DNA of 50,658 bases from Flavobacterium beibuense F44-8 (GCF_000769915.1 NZ_JRLV01000026.1:1-50658), one strand, 5' to 3'. Shown: positions 42,851-50,658, numbered from the stretch's first letter. Translations and numbers: made by a program. The notes: generated by a model not told the origin, from the sequence alone.

Positions 42851-43660
42851 TCAGTCCACCAAAACGGGCTGACTTCTAAAATCCTTCAAATTCAAAAAGA
42901 AACCCCTGTAGGGTGTCATACCATTACGGAACAGTCCCCATAGCAGTGAGCAGCCCATTTGGGTCAGGGAGGCATTGATAAATAAGTCCTGTTTTTCAAG
43001 CGCCTCAGCCAGTGAACAGCTTGGAGTAGTATCCGATGTTTCAGACTGTTTGAGCAGTTCTCCGTATTCCTCAGTTATAAACGGCAGGTTTGCCACCGTT
43101 TGGTACTTTTTGGAATCAGGCTGTCTGATTTCCCCAATGGTTGATAATATGACCTGTCCGGTATACTGACTGTTGCCGAAATCAAGCCAGTATTTGGGGC
43201 TGTCTCTGTAATACCGTTGATTGCTATGCAAGCCCCTTAAAATATCAGCAATCTCAAAACGGGATTGCACACTATCCACGCAGGAAATATAAATGACGGC
43301 TCGCATTTCCTCGGCGTATCTTGTCAAGCTGTCCTTTTCAAACTTTAGAGTTTGCGCTTTCCAGTTTGTCCCCGAAAAACGGTTCACACGATTTATCAGG
43401 GCAACGGATTTGTATAGTCCCTTTTCACTTTCTGCAAAACGTTGCCTGCCGATATTAGCAGCAGTTATCCTGTCATCATCCCACAGGCAAACCGATAAGC
43501 CCGCATGCCCCAACGCCATCAGGCTATGGTTCATTTCCATAAGGGCGGTCAGTACTTTTGAACCTGTACCCCCTGCCCCTATCAGGTTTACCGTTATGGG
43601 GTTGGTCGGGCTAATCAGGTCGTTATCGGTAAAATGTATTTTTGGTTTCTCGGTATGCAT
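42851..43660 (-). CDS. PRTRC system ThiF-family protein
   Basis: A 269-residue ThiF/E1-like adenylyltransferase fold protein. NPITVNLIGAGGTGSKVLTAL is the nucleotide-binding glycine motif. VCLWDDDRITAANIGRQRF carries the conserved Asp and Arg, and VIYISCVDSVQSRFEIADIL follows. No C-terminal catalytic Cys domain of true E1 enzymes is seen. In PRTRC (ParB-related, ThiF-related cassette) loci this is the name-giving protein; its biochemical role is unknown. It shares TAATG with the upstream protein B gene. Confidence 0.9.
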   Translation of the reverse strand: MHTEKPKIHFTDNDLISPTNPITVNLIGAGGTGSKVLTALMEMNHSLMALGHAGLSVCLWDDDRITAANIGRQRFAESEKGLYKSVALINRVNRFSGTNWKAQTLKFEKDSLTRYAEEMRAVIYISCVDSVQSRFEIADILRGLHSNQRYYRDSPKYWLDFGNSQYTGQVILSTIGEIRQPDSKKYQTVANLPFITEEYGELLKQSETSDTTPSCSLAEALEKQDLFINASLTQMGCSLLWGLFRNGMTPYRGFFLNLKDFRSQPVLVD

Positions 43661-44397
43661 TACAATAAGTTTTTAAGTGTTCGGTTATTCTTTTTCAGCA
43701 TCCCTTTTGGAAAGGGTTCATTTGTCCCTATCAGCTTTTTCCAAAGGCTGACACAGTTCCCTTTTACGGGATTGTGGTTCCCCATGAGGTGGCTAAAATA
43801 ACTCTTGAAAAAATAGGTTTCCCAAGCCCTTGTAAAATCCTGTACGGAAGCCACATTTTTAATATCAATAGTAACCGTTCCCATACATACATTACCATTT
43901 TTATAAACATTAAAAAAAGGGGCATGATACAGGGGTGTACTTTCCGTGGGTCTTCTGCCCGTTGCAAGAGCATAGACTGACAGGCTGTTTTTGGTGGCGT
44001 GCCACAGCATGGGCGGAACGGATGCCTTACCGTTAGTAATCCCAAGACTTTGGGTAAAATAAAGCGGTCTGCTCTGTGCTTTGGTATACCACAAAACCGA
44101 ACCCTTTTCACTGGGGTCAATATGCAGTATGGTAGCAGGTAAAATCCCTTTGGACTTTAAAAAAGCCTGACCCTTTTCCGCTTTGGCCTGTAATGCCTTT
44201 ACCAGATGATTGGCTTCCCTGACAGTAAGAGTATGGGCATTAACGGGGTTGCCGTTTCTGTCCATATCGAAATGCTCCACATAGGTCTCTTTATCCATGC
44301 CTTTGGTCTGATACACAACCAAAGCCGACACGGGATGGTACAGCACACCAAAATCACGGGTAATGTCTTTTGTATCGTCCATAACATTAAGGTTCAT
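43660..44397 (-). CDS. PRTRC system protein B
   Basis: A 245-residue protein recognised by gene order and motifs: FGVLYHPVSALVVYQT, DRNGNPVNAHTLT, ILHIDPSEKGSVLWYTKAQ, GKASVPPMLWHATKNSLSVYAL and TPLYHAPFFNVYKNGNVCMGTV are the conserved core I recall for PRTRC protein B. Biochemical function unknown. It overlaps the protein F gene by 11 bases and the ThiF gene by 1, so the three are tightly coupled. Confidence 0.88.
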   Translation of the reverse strand: MNLNVMDDTKDITRDFGVLYHPVSALVVYQTKGMDKETYVEHFDMDRNGNPVNAHTLTVREANHLVKALQAKAEKGQAFLKSKGILPATILHIDPSEKGSVLWYTKAQSRPLYFTQSLGITNGKASVPPMLWHATKNSLSVYALATGRRPTESTPLYHAPFFNVYKNGNVCMGTVTIDIKNVASVQDFTRAWETYFFKSYFSHLMGNHNPVKGNCVSLWKKLIGTNEPFPKGMLKKNNRTLKNLL

Positions 44398-45553
44398 AAT
44401 TATACAACAATCCGCACAGGTTATCCATCAGGGTAAAAAGGCGGTTCTCAAAATCAAGGTTGCCCTGTGCTATAGGTTTACCGTCAAAAGATTTGCAAAT
44501 GGCAGGCTCTTCAATTTCTCCGTACTCGTTAAACTCATTATTCACAAAGTCCGACAGCCTTTCATAAAGCCATCCTTTTGTATCAGCAATAAAGGACACA
44601 TATTTGTCCATCAGAATGACTTCGTTATCCTCATACCCTTCCCCGTAATAGTCCCCTTTGGGGATATTCCTGTAAACCCGTTCGTTTGGGCAGGTTTGAT
44701 AAAGGGCAAAACCTTCACGGGCTATGGTTAAGCAATCCCTGTCAAAGGCATCACGGGGTTTAAAATTCCTCAGCCGATTTTCAAATACATTGAGGTTTTC
44801 AGGATTATACATTTTCTTTTCCATACAGTCCCCTATAAGGGCTGCCTGTTCCAGTTCACGCCTATTGGCTGCCGTTTCCTCGGACTGCTCGTCCTGTTCT
44901 ATCCAGTCTGTCATCATTTCATACATCCAGTACAGGTAACTGTTTCCCTGCCTGTAATAGGGAATATCCGCTATGTGATATAAATAAGTACAGACCGACA
45001 GCAGCAGGTGGGCAGAGGCTTTACGCTTGGGGTCTCTCAGCATGTGATATAAGGGTGCAACAGGGATATAATACAGGGTTGACCCCGTATTATAACGCTC
45101 TTCACATAAGAGGAAGGTATTCCCCTTATCCTGTAACAGGCAGAGATTATCAAAATCAGTGATACGATGTTTCAGTTGCTCCCCTACCTCCCACAGTGCC
45201 AGTGCCACGTTATAGGGATAACCGTACTGCTGTGTCGGCATTGGGGCGATATGGTAATGCTCAGAAAGTTGGGAAAGGGAGGTATAAAAATCCCTTTCCG
45301 TTTTTGCCGTTTCCTTACTATCCTGTAAGGTTTGGTTCTTTTCCAGTTTGGGCAGAAATACGGATTTTAAAAAACCATTGGCAGCATGGCTACGGGCAGG
45401 GGCTGTCTTTTGTCCCTTTGTATTTCTGCACTGTCTTTGGGGCGTTGCATCCATTGGGCGAACTCCCCCAACTGCCCGTGCAACTGCTGTTGCCTTTTCG
45501 CTTGGGGCGGGCTGATACAGCCCGACAGTATGTGGTTGTCCATGATTCATCAT
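44387..45553 (-). CDS. PRTRC system protein F
   Basis: A 388-residue soluble protein. The first 70 residues are low complexity and basic. After that comes a helical body (FYTSLSQLSEHYHIAPMPTQ, NVALALWEVGEQLKHRI, DFENRLFTLMDNLCGLL). Position between protein C and protein B, and general size, fit PRTRC protein F. Family membership is less certain than for its neighbours because the motifs are weak. Two adjacent ATG codons begin it. Confidence 0.7.
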   Translation of the reverse strand: MMNHGQPHTVGLYQPAPSEKATAVARAVGGVRPMDATPQRQCRNTKGQKTAPARSHAANGFLKSVFLPKLEKNQTLQDSKETAKTERDFYTSLSQLSEHYHIAPMPTQQYGYPYNVALALWEVGEQLKHRITDFDNLCLLQDKGNTFLLCEERYNTGSTLYYIPVAPLYHMLRDPKRKASAHLLLSVCTYLYHIADIPYYRQGNSYLYWMYEMMTDWIEQDEQSEETAANRRELEQAALIGDCMEKKMYNPENLNVFENRLRNFKPRDAFDRDCLTIAREGFALYQTCPNERVYRNIPKGDYYGEGYEDNEVILMDKYVSFIADTKGWLYERLSDFVNNEFNEYGEIEEPAICKSFDGKPIAQGNLDFENRLFTLMDNLCGLLYNYEP

Positions 45554-45567
45554 TTTTAATTTTTGGT

Positions 45568-45786
45568 TTAACCTTTAGTTCCCATCACGCTTTCAAATCG
45601 GTACTCCACCCTGTCATCCCTGATGACAGGTGCACTCACTTTTGCAGTGGTCAGTATGGGATAAGTACCCGCATAAAAGTTCAGTACGGCTTCCACGCTC
45701 CAACGTGGTTCGGGGTCGGTCAATTGCACCTCCTGCCCTTTATCATTGAGTATAAATACCCGTTCCAAATGTGTTGCTAATAACAT
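45568..45786 (-). CDS. PRTRC system protein C
   Basis: A 72-residue protein: MLLATHLERVFILNDKGQEV, LTDPEPRWSVEAVLNFYAGTYPIL and DRVEYRFESVMGTKG. These are close to the classical PRTRC protein C pattern (R-F-x-Y, L-x-DP-xP-x(1-2)-S-P/V-E-x-V-x-x-Y/F-Y, ending V-G-T-KG). Small ubiquitin-like or adaptor roles have been guessed because of the ThiF partner; that is inference. It lies between proteins E and F. Confidence 0.92.
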   Translation of the reverse strand: MLLATHLERVFILNDKGQEVQLTDPEPRWSVEAVLNFYAGTYPILTTAKVSAPVIRDDRVEYRFESVMGTKG

Positions 45787-45803
45787 AATTTTACGTTTTA
45801 GGG

Positions 45804-46436
45804 TTAATCTTTATCCTCTTCCCCGAAATCCATTTCATGCTCCACCTCTTTGGTCTGATAGTCGGGGGAAAGTCCTTCGGGGTCTGTTGCTTCCTGTTTC
45901 GGGGTCACCTCTTGGCTGTCCTCCCCGAAAAGGTCGGGTGCGAACCTAGCAGAGAGTTCCGATTTACGTTTGCGGATGGCTTCGGTCTTTTCGGGATAGT
46001 CCGAAGGGTTAGGGACTTTTATCCATGCCTCACGGTACTTACCTTCCTGTTCCAGTTCGTCCGCTTTTGCCATAGCCTCGGAATACTTTTTCTCTTTAGC
46101 TTCCTTTTCCTTTTTCACTTTATCGGCTTTCTGTTTTTCCATTGCCGATTGTGCTTTGGCGGTTTCAAGCTGTTTCATATATACCTCCATATTGACCATC
46201 AGTCCCGATACGCTTTGCAGAGGTGTGGTCACCTGCCCAAAAAAGCCTTCATCCAGTTCCGCAGCCGTTCCCCGTAGGGTAAGGGGCGGTATCAGGTGTT
46301 TTGCCTGATCCCCGCACCCTTCATTCTGAACCATTACCGATACGATAAGGTTGTTCTGTGTACCTTTGGACACCCTAAGGTGTATATCTCCTGTAATGTC
46401 CAACTGTGCTATCTGATTGAAAAAATTTGTTGTCAT
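45804..46436 (-). CDS. PRTRC system protein E
   Basis: A 210-residue protein. The N-terminal half FFNQIAQLDITGDIHLRVSK, NNLIVSVMVQNEGCGDQAKH and IPPLTLRGTAAELDEGFF is the conserved PRTRC protein E region. Then comes a highly charged coiled coil (AMEKQKADKVKKEKEAKEKK) and an acidic tail. It is the first recognised gene of the PRTRC run in the direction of transcription, followed by protein C after 17 bases. Confidence 0.9.
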   Translation of the reverse strand: MTTNFFNQIAQLDITGDIHLRVSKGTQNNLIVSVMVQNEGCGDQAKHLIPPLTLRGTAAELDEGFFGQVTTPLQSVSGLMVNMEVYMKQLETAKAQSAMEKQKADKVKKEKEAKEKKYSEAMAKADELEQEGKYREAWIKVPNPSDYPEKTEAIRKRKSELSARFAPDLFGEDSQEVTPKQEATDPEGLSPDYQTKEVEHEMDFGEEDKD

Positions 46437-46447
46437 AGTCCTGTATT

Positions 46448-46846
46448 TTAAATGGCAATAGTAAAAAGCTGATACTCCCCAAAAAGCAAGTGTATTGCCT
46501 GTTTGAGTTTATAGGGGCATACTTCATCCTGTGTGTAGCCTATAAGGCAGTATATCATAAATATGGCATTGTACCCGTCAAATAACTGGTCGGAGAATAC
46601 TCTTGCACTTCTGTACAGTCCCGTACCCTGATTTCGGATAATACGCTGTGTACTCCTGACAAGGTCGTACCAAAACTCAGCCGTTATCAGGGTATCTTTC
46701 CACATGTCCCTGACAGCCTGCTCCTGTTGTATGAAAAATTCAACCTGTTGCAATGCCACCCCTATAAGGGCTTCCCTTTCATCGGGAAACAATCGGGCAA
46801 GCAGGTAGGCTTTATCCACATTATTCATGTCCTGTAATGCTCTCAT
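46448..46846 (-). CDS. Hypothetical protein in the PRTRC operon
   Basis: A 132-residue helical protein (AYLLARLFPDEREALIGVAL, AVRDMWKDTLITAEFWYDLV, ending LLFGEYQLFTIAI). It lies 11 bases upstream of the protein E gene and is probably co-transcribed with it. No family recognised, but genes of this size are frequent next to PRTRC protein E in Bacteroidota mobile elements. Function unknown. Confidence 0.75.
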   Translation of the reverse strand: MRALQDMNNVDKAYLLARLFPDEREALIGVALQQVEFFIQQEQAVRDMWKDTLITAEFWYDLVRSTQRIIRNQGTGLYRSARVFSDQLFDGYNAIFMIYCLIGYTQDEVCPYKLKQAIHLLFGEYQLFTIAI

Positions 46847-46895
46847 AATTTTGTGGTTTTAAGGACAACCGCCCTGAGGCGGTTGCCGATTGCTG

Positions 46896-47969
46896 TTAAT
46901 TGAATTTGAATATGTCTGCTCCCGATTGGGCAAAGTCCCTGCACAGGTCAAATGCCTTTTGGGCTTTACCCTGTGCCGTACCGCCCATCACAATAGATTG
47001 CAGTTTGGCTTCCTCGTCCTTATACTTGCGCACATTCTGATAGTAGCCAGTCACGGCGTTGTACATCCCAAACAAAGTCCCTTTTGTGGTCTCCATCTGT
47101 TGGGTATCGCTTATCATCGCATAGGCAAAGGCATCTTCAACGGTATTTTTAAACACGGTAGACACCTCGTCCTCTGCTCCTTTTTTCAGTAAGTCAAGGG
47201 TTTCTTTATTGGGGCATAATGCCAGTTGAATGAGTTTTTTAACCTCTCGGTCAGTTACCCTTACCTTTGCCCACTCGTTGAAAATACCTTCAAGTTGTGT
47301 GCTCAGGGTATCGGCAAGCCCCATGATTTTATGGGCATCCTCGATACGCTGTTTTGCCCCTGAGGTGTGTTTGATACGTACCACATTACTTTTATTGCGC
47401 ATGGCAGCATTCAGGGTGTTTTGACAGACAACACGTATTGGGGTAAAGGCTGCTGTTATGCTTCCGCTTCCGTCGTGGGAGGTGGTCAGGAATATGTATT
47501 TTTCGGTAACATCATCCCCGTTGCCCACACGGATATAGTCAGGCAGTTTGGCGGTAATGAAAATACGTTCCCCTTTTCCCAAAGCCCCTGCTGTTTCATA
47601 TAGGATGCCCTCGCTACCTCCTACGATAGCATCAAAAAAATTAAAGGCTTCACGATTTTGTACTATATGGTAATCCTTACCAACCACACCCAAAACGGCA
47701 TTATTATCACTGCGGATATTGGCAAAATAGTTGGGTACTTGCAGCTCACTGCTTCCCGCTTCTGTACCATGTTGGGTTTCGATAACGCCTGACCCTTTGG
47801 TAAACAACGGGCTTTTGATGACCTCGTAGTCCAGTCCTGCATATTGTATGGCTTGCTCACTTGTCGGGTACTCTTCTACGGTCTGCCCTAAGTTGTGCCA
47901 TGCTTTTTCCTTTACACTGAAAAATGAATATTTTCCAGTCCCTTCGTTATAATTAAGATTGTGTCCCAT
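46896..47969 (-). CDS. DUF932 phage/plasmid-like protein
   Basis: A 357-residue protein beginning MGHNLNYNEGTGKYSFFSVK with EKAWHNLGQTVEEYPTSEQA. This is the typical start of DUF932 (phage/plasmid-like protein) members. Further conserved parts are VVGKDYHIVQNREAFNFFDA, FITAKLPDYIRVG and FTPIRVVCQNTLNAAMRNK. DUF932 proteins are found on plasmids, phages and integrative elements; their function is unknown. It lies between SSB and the PRTRC genes on the same strand. Confidence 0.93.
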   Translation of the reverse strand: MGHNLNYNEGTGKYSFFSVKEKAWHNLGQTVEEYPTSEQAIQYAGLDYEVIKSPLFTKGSGVIETQHGTEAGSSELQVPNYFANIRSDNNAVLGVVGKDYHIVQNREAFNFFDAIVGGSEGILYETAGALGKGERIFITAKLPDYIRVGNGDDVTEKYIFLTTSHDGSGSITAAFTPIRVVCQNTLNAAMRNKSNVVRIKHTSGAKQRIEDAHKIMGLADTLSTQLEGIFNEWAKVRVTDREVKKLIQLALCPNKETLDLLKKGAEDEVSTVFKNTVEDAFAYAMISDTQQMETTKGTLFGMYNAVTGYYQNVRKYKDEEAKLQSIVMGGTAQGKAQKAFDLCRDFAQSGADIFKFN

Positions 47970-48009
47970 GATTTTAAGATTTTAAATTATACATCTGTTG
48001 GCTGGCTTG

Positions 48010-48402
48010 TCAGAAAGGCAAATCATCCTTATCCTCCCCTGAGGGTTTACCCTGCTTATCCTGCTGTGGTGTGTCTGCGGAGGTTTCCGCTTTCCTGCCT
48101 CCGCTGTGCAGCTTGATTTGGGAGGTGTGGAAGTTCAGCCCCGAGCGGGCTTCCCCTTCCTTATTCAGCCACGCTCTTGCGCTCACCCTGCCTGTCAGTT
48201 CCACCAGTGACCCTTTGGTCAGGAAGTCCGCCACCTTGGAGCTTATCCAGTAGGAGCAGTCCATAAAGGTGGTCTGTTCCACGCGTTCCCCTTTACTGTT
48301 GCGGTAGTTATCATTGATGGCTAGAGAGAAGTTAACCACCTGTTTCTCATTGGACAGGGTACGCACCTGTGCATCTCCTGTCAGTCGTCCGATAATGTTC
48401 AT
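48010..48402 (-). CDS. ssb: Single-stranded DNA-binding protein (mobile-element copy)
   Basis: A 130-residue SSB: NIIGRLTGDAQVRTLSNEKQVVNFSLAIND is the OB-fold opening. TTFMDCSYWISSKVADFLTKGSLVELTGRVSARAWLNKEGEA continues it. The C-terminus is low complexity ending in EDKDDLPF, the acidic DDLPF-type tail that recruits partners. It is shorter than a chromosomal SSB and located with DUF932/PRTRC genes, so it belongs to the mobile element. It is the first gene of the minus-strand run. Confidence 0.95.
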   Translation of the reverse strand: MNIIGRLTGDAQVRTLSNEKQVVNFSLAINDNYRNSKGERVEQTTFMDCSYWISSKVADFLTKGSLVELTGRVSARAWLNKEGEARSGLNFHTSQIKLHSGGRKAETSADTPQQDKQGKPSGEDKDDLPF

Positions 48403-48879
48403 AATCGTTCCTTTTTAATGTTATACAATACTGTCAGATTTGCTTCCCTTCCTATATGCTCGCCTTGCTTCGCATAACTTTTTTCCAAAAGAAAAAACGG
48501 AAAAAAAGAAAGCCGCTAAATGGTATGGGCACAGGGCTAAAGCCAAAAGGAAACGGAATAATGGAAGGGGCCCTTCAGGGAAGTAGTCCGTTATGCCATA
48601 GTCTTTTGGCCGGACCATGAAAGGGGTGCCCATAATACCTTAGCTGCCTTTTTAGCCGTTTCGTATTGGAAAAAGTTTTCCCTTTATTTTATAATAACCT
48701 TTACGGTTACAATACCCGGTAAAACAGGTATAAGGCAGGTGCATTTCCGACAAAAAGAAAAGTGGGTATAACAGACTGTCCCGCCCTGTCACTTCAGGAC
48801 AAACCCTACCATAAAATGACATACACAGGCAGCCCCTGAGACATGGGGTATTTTAGGCAGACACATAAGGGAAAAGGAG
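48403..48879. other. Non-coding block between ssb and the recombinase region
   Basis: A 477-base stretch with no convincing gene. It contains GC-rich words and several short palindromes (for example GAAGGG-g-CCCTTC near 48574). A 70-codon minus-strand ORF spans part of it but looks like a chance frame. Divergent transcription (ssb leftward, small gene and recombinase rightward) implies promoters or a replication/transfer signal here; none can be pinned down. Confidence 0.4.
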
Positions 48880-49020
48880 ATGAAGATAATTGAACTAAAG
48901 AAAATTCCGGTTGAAGAGGCTATGGCCTTTTTTCGCAGGGAAGGCATGGATGTAGACCGTGAGGAAACCGAGCTTATTATGGCATTTTTGTATGACCTGA
49001 CCATGATTACACTTCGGTAA
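48880..49020 (+). CDS. 46-residue mobile-element protein upstream of recombinase
   Basis: An ATG preceded by AAAAGGAG starts a 46-residue protein: MKIIELKKIPVEEAMAFFRR, then EGMDVDREETELIMAFLYDL and TMITLR. It is too short for most ORF callers. The pattern resembles small proteins (with a VEEA---F and E-E/FLY-LT pattern) often found near recombinases and relaxase regions on Bacteroidota mobile elements. Helical, soluble, function unknown. It lies 80 bases upstream of the serine recombinase on the same strand. Confidence 0.7.
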   Translation: MKIIELKKIPVEEAMAFFRREGMDVDREETELIMAFLYDLTMITLR

Positions 49021-49100
49021 TACTTTGACCCTGAGTAGTTTATTTACTATCTTAGCCAATCCCTTCAAAATATAACAGTATTCATTTAAAAGAGATTAGC

Positions 49101-50658
49101 ATGAAAAAGATAGCCGATTTGTACATCCGTGTTTCAACCGACGAACAGGCCGACAAAGGATATTCCCAAAGAGACCAGGAAGAAAGGCTGAAACGCTATT
49201 GTAATACCAACAAGATTACCATCGGGCAAATTGTTTACGAAGACCATTCTGCAAAAACCTTCAGACGCCCCGAATGGATCAGGCTATTGGACAGCCTTAA
49301 GAAAAGGCGCTGCAAAACCAATCTCTTACTCTTCACCAAATGGGACCGATTCAGCCGTAATGCCGGTGATGCATACCAGATGATCAGTATCCTGACCAAA
49401 CTGGGTGTGGAACCGCAGGCCGTTGAACAGCCACTTGATCTGTCCATACCCGAAAACAAAATGATGCTGGCTATCTATCTGGCAGCTCCTGAGGTGGAAA
49501 ATGACCGCAGGGCACTCAATACCTATTACGGAATGCGCAGGGCCAGAAAAGAAGGGCGTATGATGGGAAGGGCTCCCTTTGGTTATATCAACAGAAGTAA
49601 GGAAGACGGAAGGAAATATGTGGCCTTAAAAGAGCCCGAAGCTGGCTGTTTACGATGGGCATTCGAGGAACTATCCAAAGGGGTACTGGCTGCCAATACC
49701 ATCCGACTGAAAATGATGCAGGCTGCTCCGGTAAAAATAAGCCGAAGCGCATTCCATATGATCATTCGAAACCCTTTGTATTACGGTAAAATATTCATTG
49801 AGAAATTTAAAGATGAAGAAGCACATTTTGTAGATGGTCAACATGAACCGCTAATTTCAAAAGAGCTGTTCGATCAAGTGCAATTGATACTGGATGGCAA
49901 CAAAAGATCGGCACGCCCGCATATCACCATACTTACCGATGACAAATTCCCCTTAAGAGGCTTTATAACCTGTCCCAAATGCGGTGGTAACCTGACCGGA
50001 AGTTCGTCTAAGGGACGAACCAAATATTACAACTACTACCATTGCCATTCAAGTTGTGGTTTCCGTAAAAATGCGGAAAACGCCAACCAGATTTTCGAGG
50101 AAGGATTACAGTTGTTGGAGATCAAAGAACCGGTACGAAAATACCTTAGGGAAATATTCCTGGACAACTACCGAAAGTTCCTTAAAAAACCGGTTGATAA
50201 AAAGAAACAGATATCAAATGAGATTGACAGATTGAATGCAAAATTATCCGTTGCCAGGAACAAATTATTATCGGAAACCATCGATGACGAAGATTATATC
50301 CTTATCAAAAAAGAATGCCGTGAACAGATAGAAAATCTGGAAGAACAGCTCAATAAGGAGGAAACCCTAACAAAACAAGTTAACATAAATAAGCTAGTAG
50401 ACAAAGCACTCGAAAGTCTCACAAACATAGGTAAACTCTACGTTGAGGGAGGAATTGAAACAAAACGAAGTATAATTGGTTCGATATTCCCTGAAAAAAT
50501 GGAGTTTGACGGACAGAGTTATCGAACCGCTCGAATGAACTCAATCGCCCATCGTATCTTTCAGATTAACAATGAGTTACAAAGGAATAAAAAAAGGAGA
50601 AATGATCAATTTAATCATTTCTCCTGTCTAGTAGCGGGAACTGGACTCGAACCAGTGA
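49101..50658 (+). CDS. Large serine recombinase/integrase (3' end beyond window)
   Basis: An open frame of 519 codons. The N-terminal resolvase domain starts KKIADLYIRVSTDEQADKG, with the catalytic Ser in RVST (residue 10) and FTKWDRFSRN (about 72-81). The recombinase domain spans about 140-270 (GRAPFGYINRS, ISRSAFHMIIRNPLYYGKI). A zinc ribbon spans about 288-318 (GFITCPKCGG, HCHSSCGF), then a coiled coil (about 370-440). The frame stays open through the hairpin at 50595 and into the antisense of the tRNA (CLVAGTGLEPV), so its C-terminus is encoded across the attachment region. It is the integrase expected to have mobilised the island. Confidence 0.92.
   Translation, partial: MKKIADLYIRVSTDEQADKGYSQRDQEERLKRYCNTNKITIGQIVYEDHSAKTFRRPEWIRLLDSLKKRRCKTNLLLFTKWDRFSRNAGDAYQMISILTKLGVEPQAVEQPLDLSIPENKMMLAIYLAAPEVENDRRALNTYYGMRRARKEGRMMGRAPFGYINRSKEDGRKYVALKEPEAGCLRWAFEELSKGVLAANTIRLKMMQAAPVKISRSAFHMIIRNPLYYGKIFIEKFKDEEAHFVDGQHEPLISKELFDQVQLILDGNKRSARPHITILTDDKFPLRGFITCPKCGGNLTGSSSKGRTKYYNYYHCHSSCGFRKNAENANQIFEEGLQLLEIKEPVRKYLREIFLDNYRKFLKKPVDKKKQISNEIDRLNAKLSVARNKLLSETIDDEDYILIKKECREQIENLEEQLNKEETLTKQVNINKLVDKALESLTNIGKLYVEGGIETKRSIIGSIFPEKMEFDGQSYRTARMNSIAHRIFQINNELQRNKKRRNDQFNHFSCLVAGTGLEPV
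50595..50625 (-). terminator. Terminator of the minus-strand tRNA
   Basis: AGGAGAAATGAT and ATCATTTCTCCT form a 12-bp perfect stem. On the minus strand the T run (TTTTTTT) follows directly. It lies inside the reading frame of the plus-strand recombinase. Confidence 0.85.
50632..50658 (-). tRNA. tRNA 3' end, probably tRNA-Met (partial)
   Basis: The minus strand reads ACTGG-TTCGAGT-CCAGT, a perfect T-arm, followed by the acceptor strand TCCCGCT, discriminator A and CTA. The 5' part lies beyond the window. The wording fits flavobacterial tRNA-Met (initiator type, where position 72 does not pair), but the anticodon is outside the window. CCA is not encoded. Confidence 0.8.

Noticed and set aside
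43293..43676. 127-codon plus-strand ORF opposite the ThiF gene
   Set aside because: Shadow of the PRTRC ThiF gene, which has clear motifs; the same holds for the other plus-strand ORFs in 43-47.6 kb.
48421..48633. 70-codon minus-strand ORF after ssb
   Set aside because: Low-complexity hydrophobic/aromatic composition, no start context and no recognisable domain; treated as chance reading of a non-coding block.

Overview
The window looks like a chromosomal segment of a Flavobacteriaceae bacterium (Bacteroidota). The grounds are giant type IX secretion (T9SS) surface proteins with a PorP/SprF partner, lipoprotein leaders followed by acidic or polar residues, several TAnnTTTG promoter elements, A-rich sequence upstream of start codons, and strongly AT-rich intergenic DNA.

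Layout. (1) 1-17 kb reads as ordinary chromosome: the 5' part of a secreted adhesin (minus strand, running off the left edge), a DUF4856 lipoprotein, two tandem paralogous lipoproteins, a 2538-residue T9SS adhesin with its PorP/SprF partner, a small secreted protein with a frameshifted paralog, and a membrane-anchored MutS-like ATPase. (2) 17.0-23.7 kb is a graveyard of mobile DNA: a tRNA-like 3' remnant, two decayed IS1182-like transposases, group II intron fragments, and three intact minus-strand accessory genes (unknown membrane-anchored protein, AlbA_2/Schlafen-like protein, trypsin-like protease). (3) 23.7-29.8 kb is a minus-strand defence operon: XRE regulator, hsdM, hsdS, an SMC/OLD-like ATPase and an HNH nuclease. 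No HsdR is present, so a Septu-like ATPase/HNH pair appears to stand in for the usual restriction subunit. (4) 30-36 kb holds an erythromycin-esterase-like secreted protein, a hipBA toxin-antitoxin pair, an AraC regulator, a dihydrofolate-reductase-family gene and an IS1595 element with a coupled passenger ORF. (5) 36.0-36.9 kb has almost no long ORFs but contains three separate multi-branched inverted-repeat structures around a small two-helix membrane protein. A fourth such structure lies at 33.1-33.3 kb. (6) 37-42.7 kb carries a 600-residue lipoprotein with an HExxH motif followed by small exported proteins, a HEPN-motif protein and an unknown protein. (7) 42.8-50.66 kb is a visibly less AT-rich mobile-element core: PRTRC genes E, C, F, B and ThiF, a DUF932 protein, SSB, a 46-residue protein, and a large serine recombinase whose ORF runs into the 3' end of a minus-strand tRNA (probably tRNA-Met).

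My overall reading is that about 17.06-50.63 kb is one integrated island. The recombinase and an intact tRNA 3' end mark its right edge; a degenerate tRNA 3' end with its terminator marks its left edge. The island accumulated defence and other accessory modules, several of them bounded by palindromic or repeated intergenic sequences. The most interesting candidates are the HsdMS-ATPase-HNH operon and the cluster of branched RNA-like structures near 36 kb. All family assignments are by eye; no search was run.
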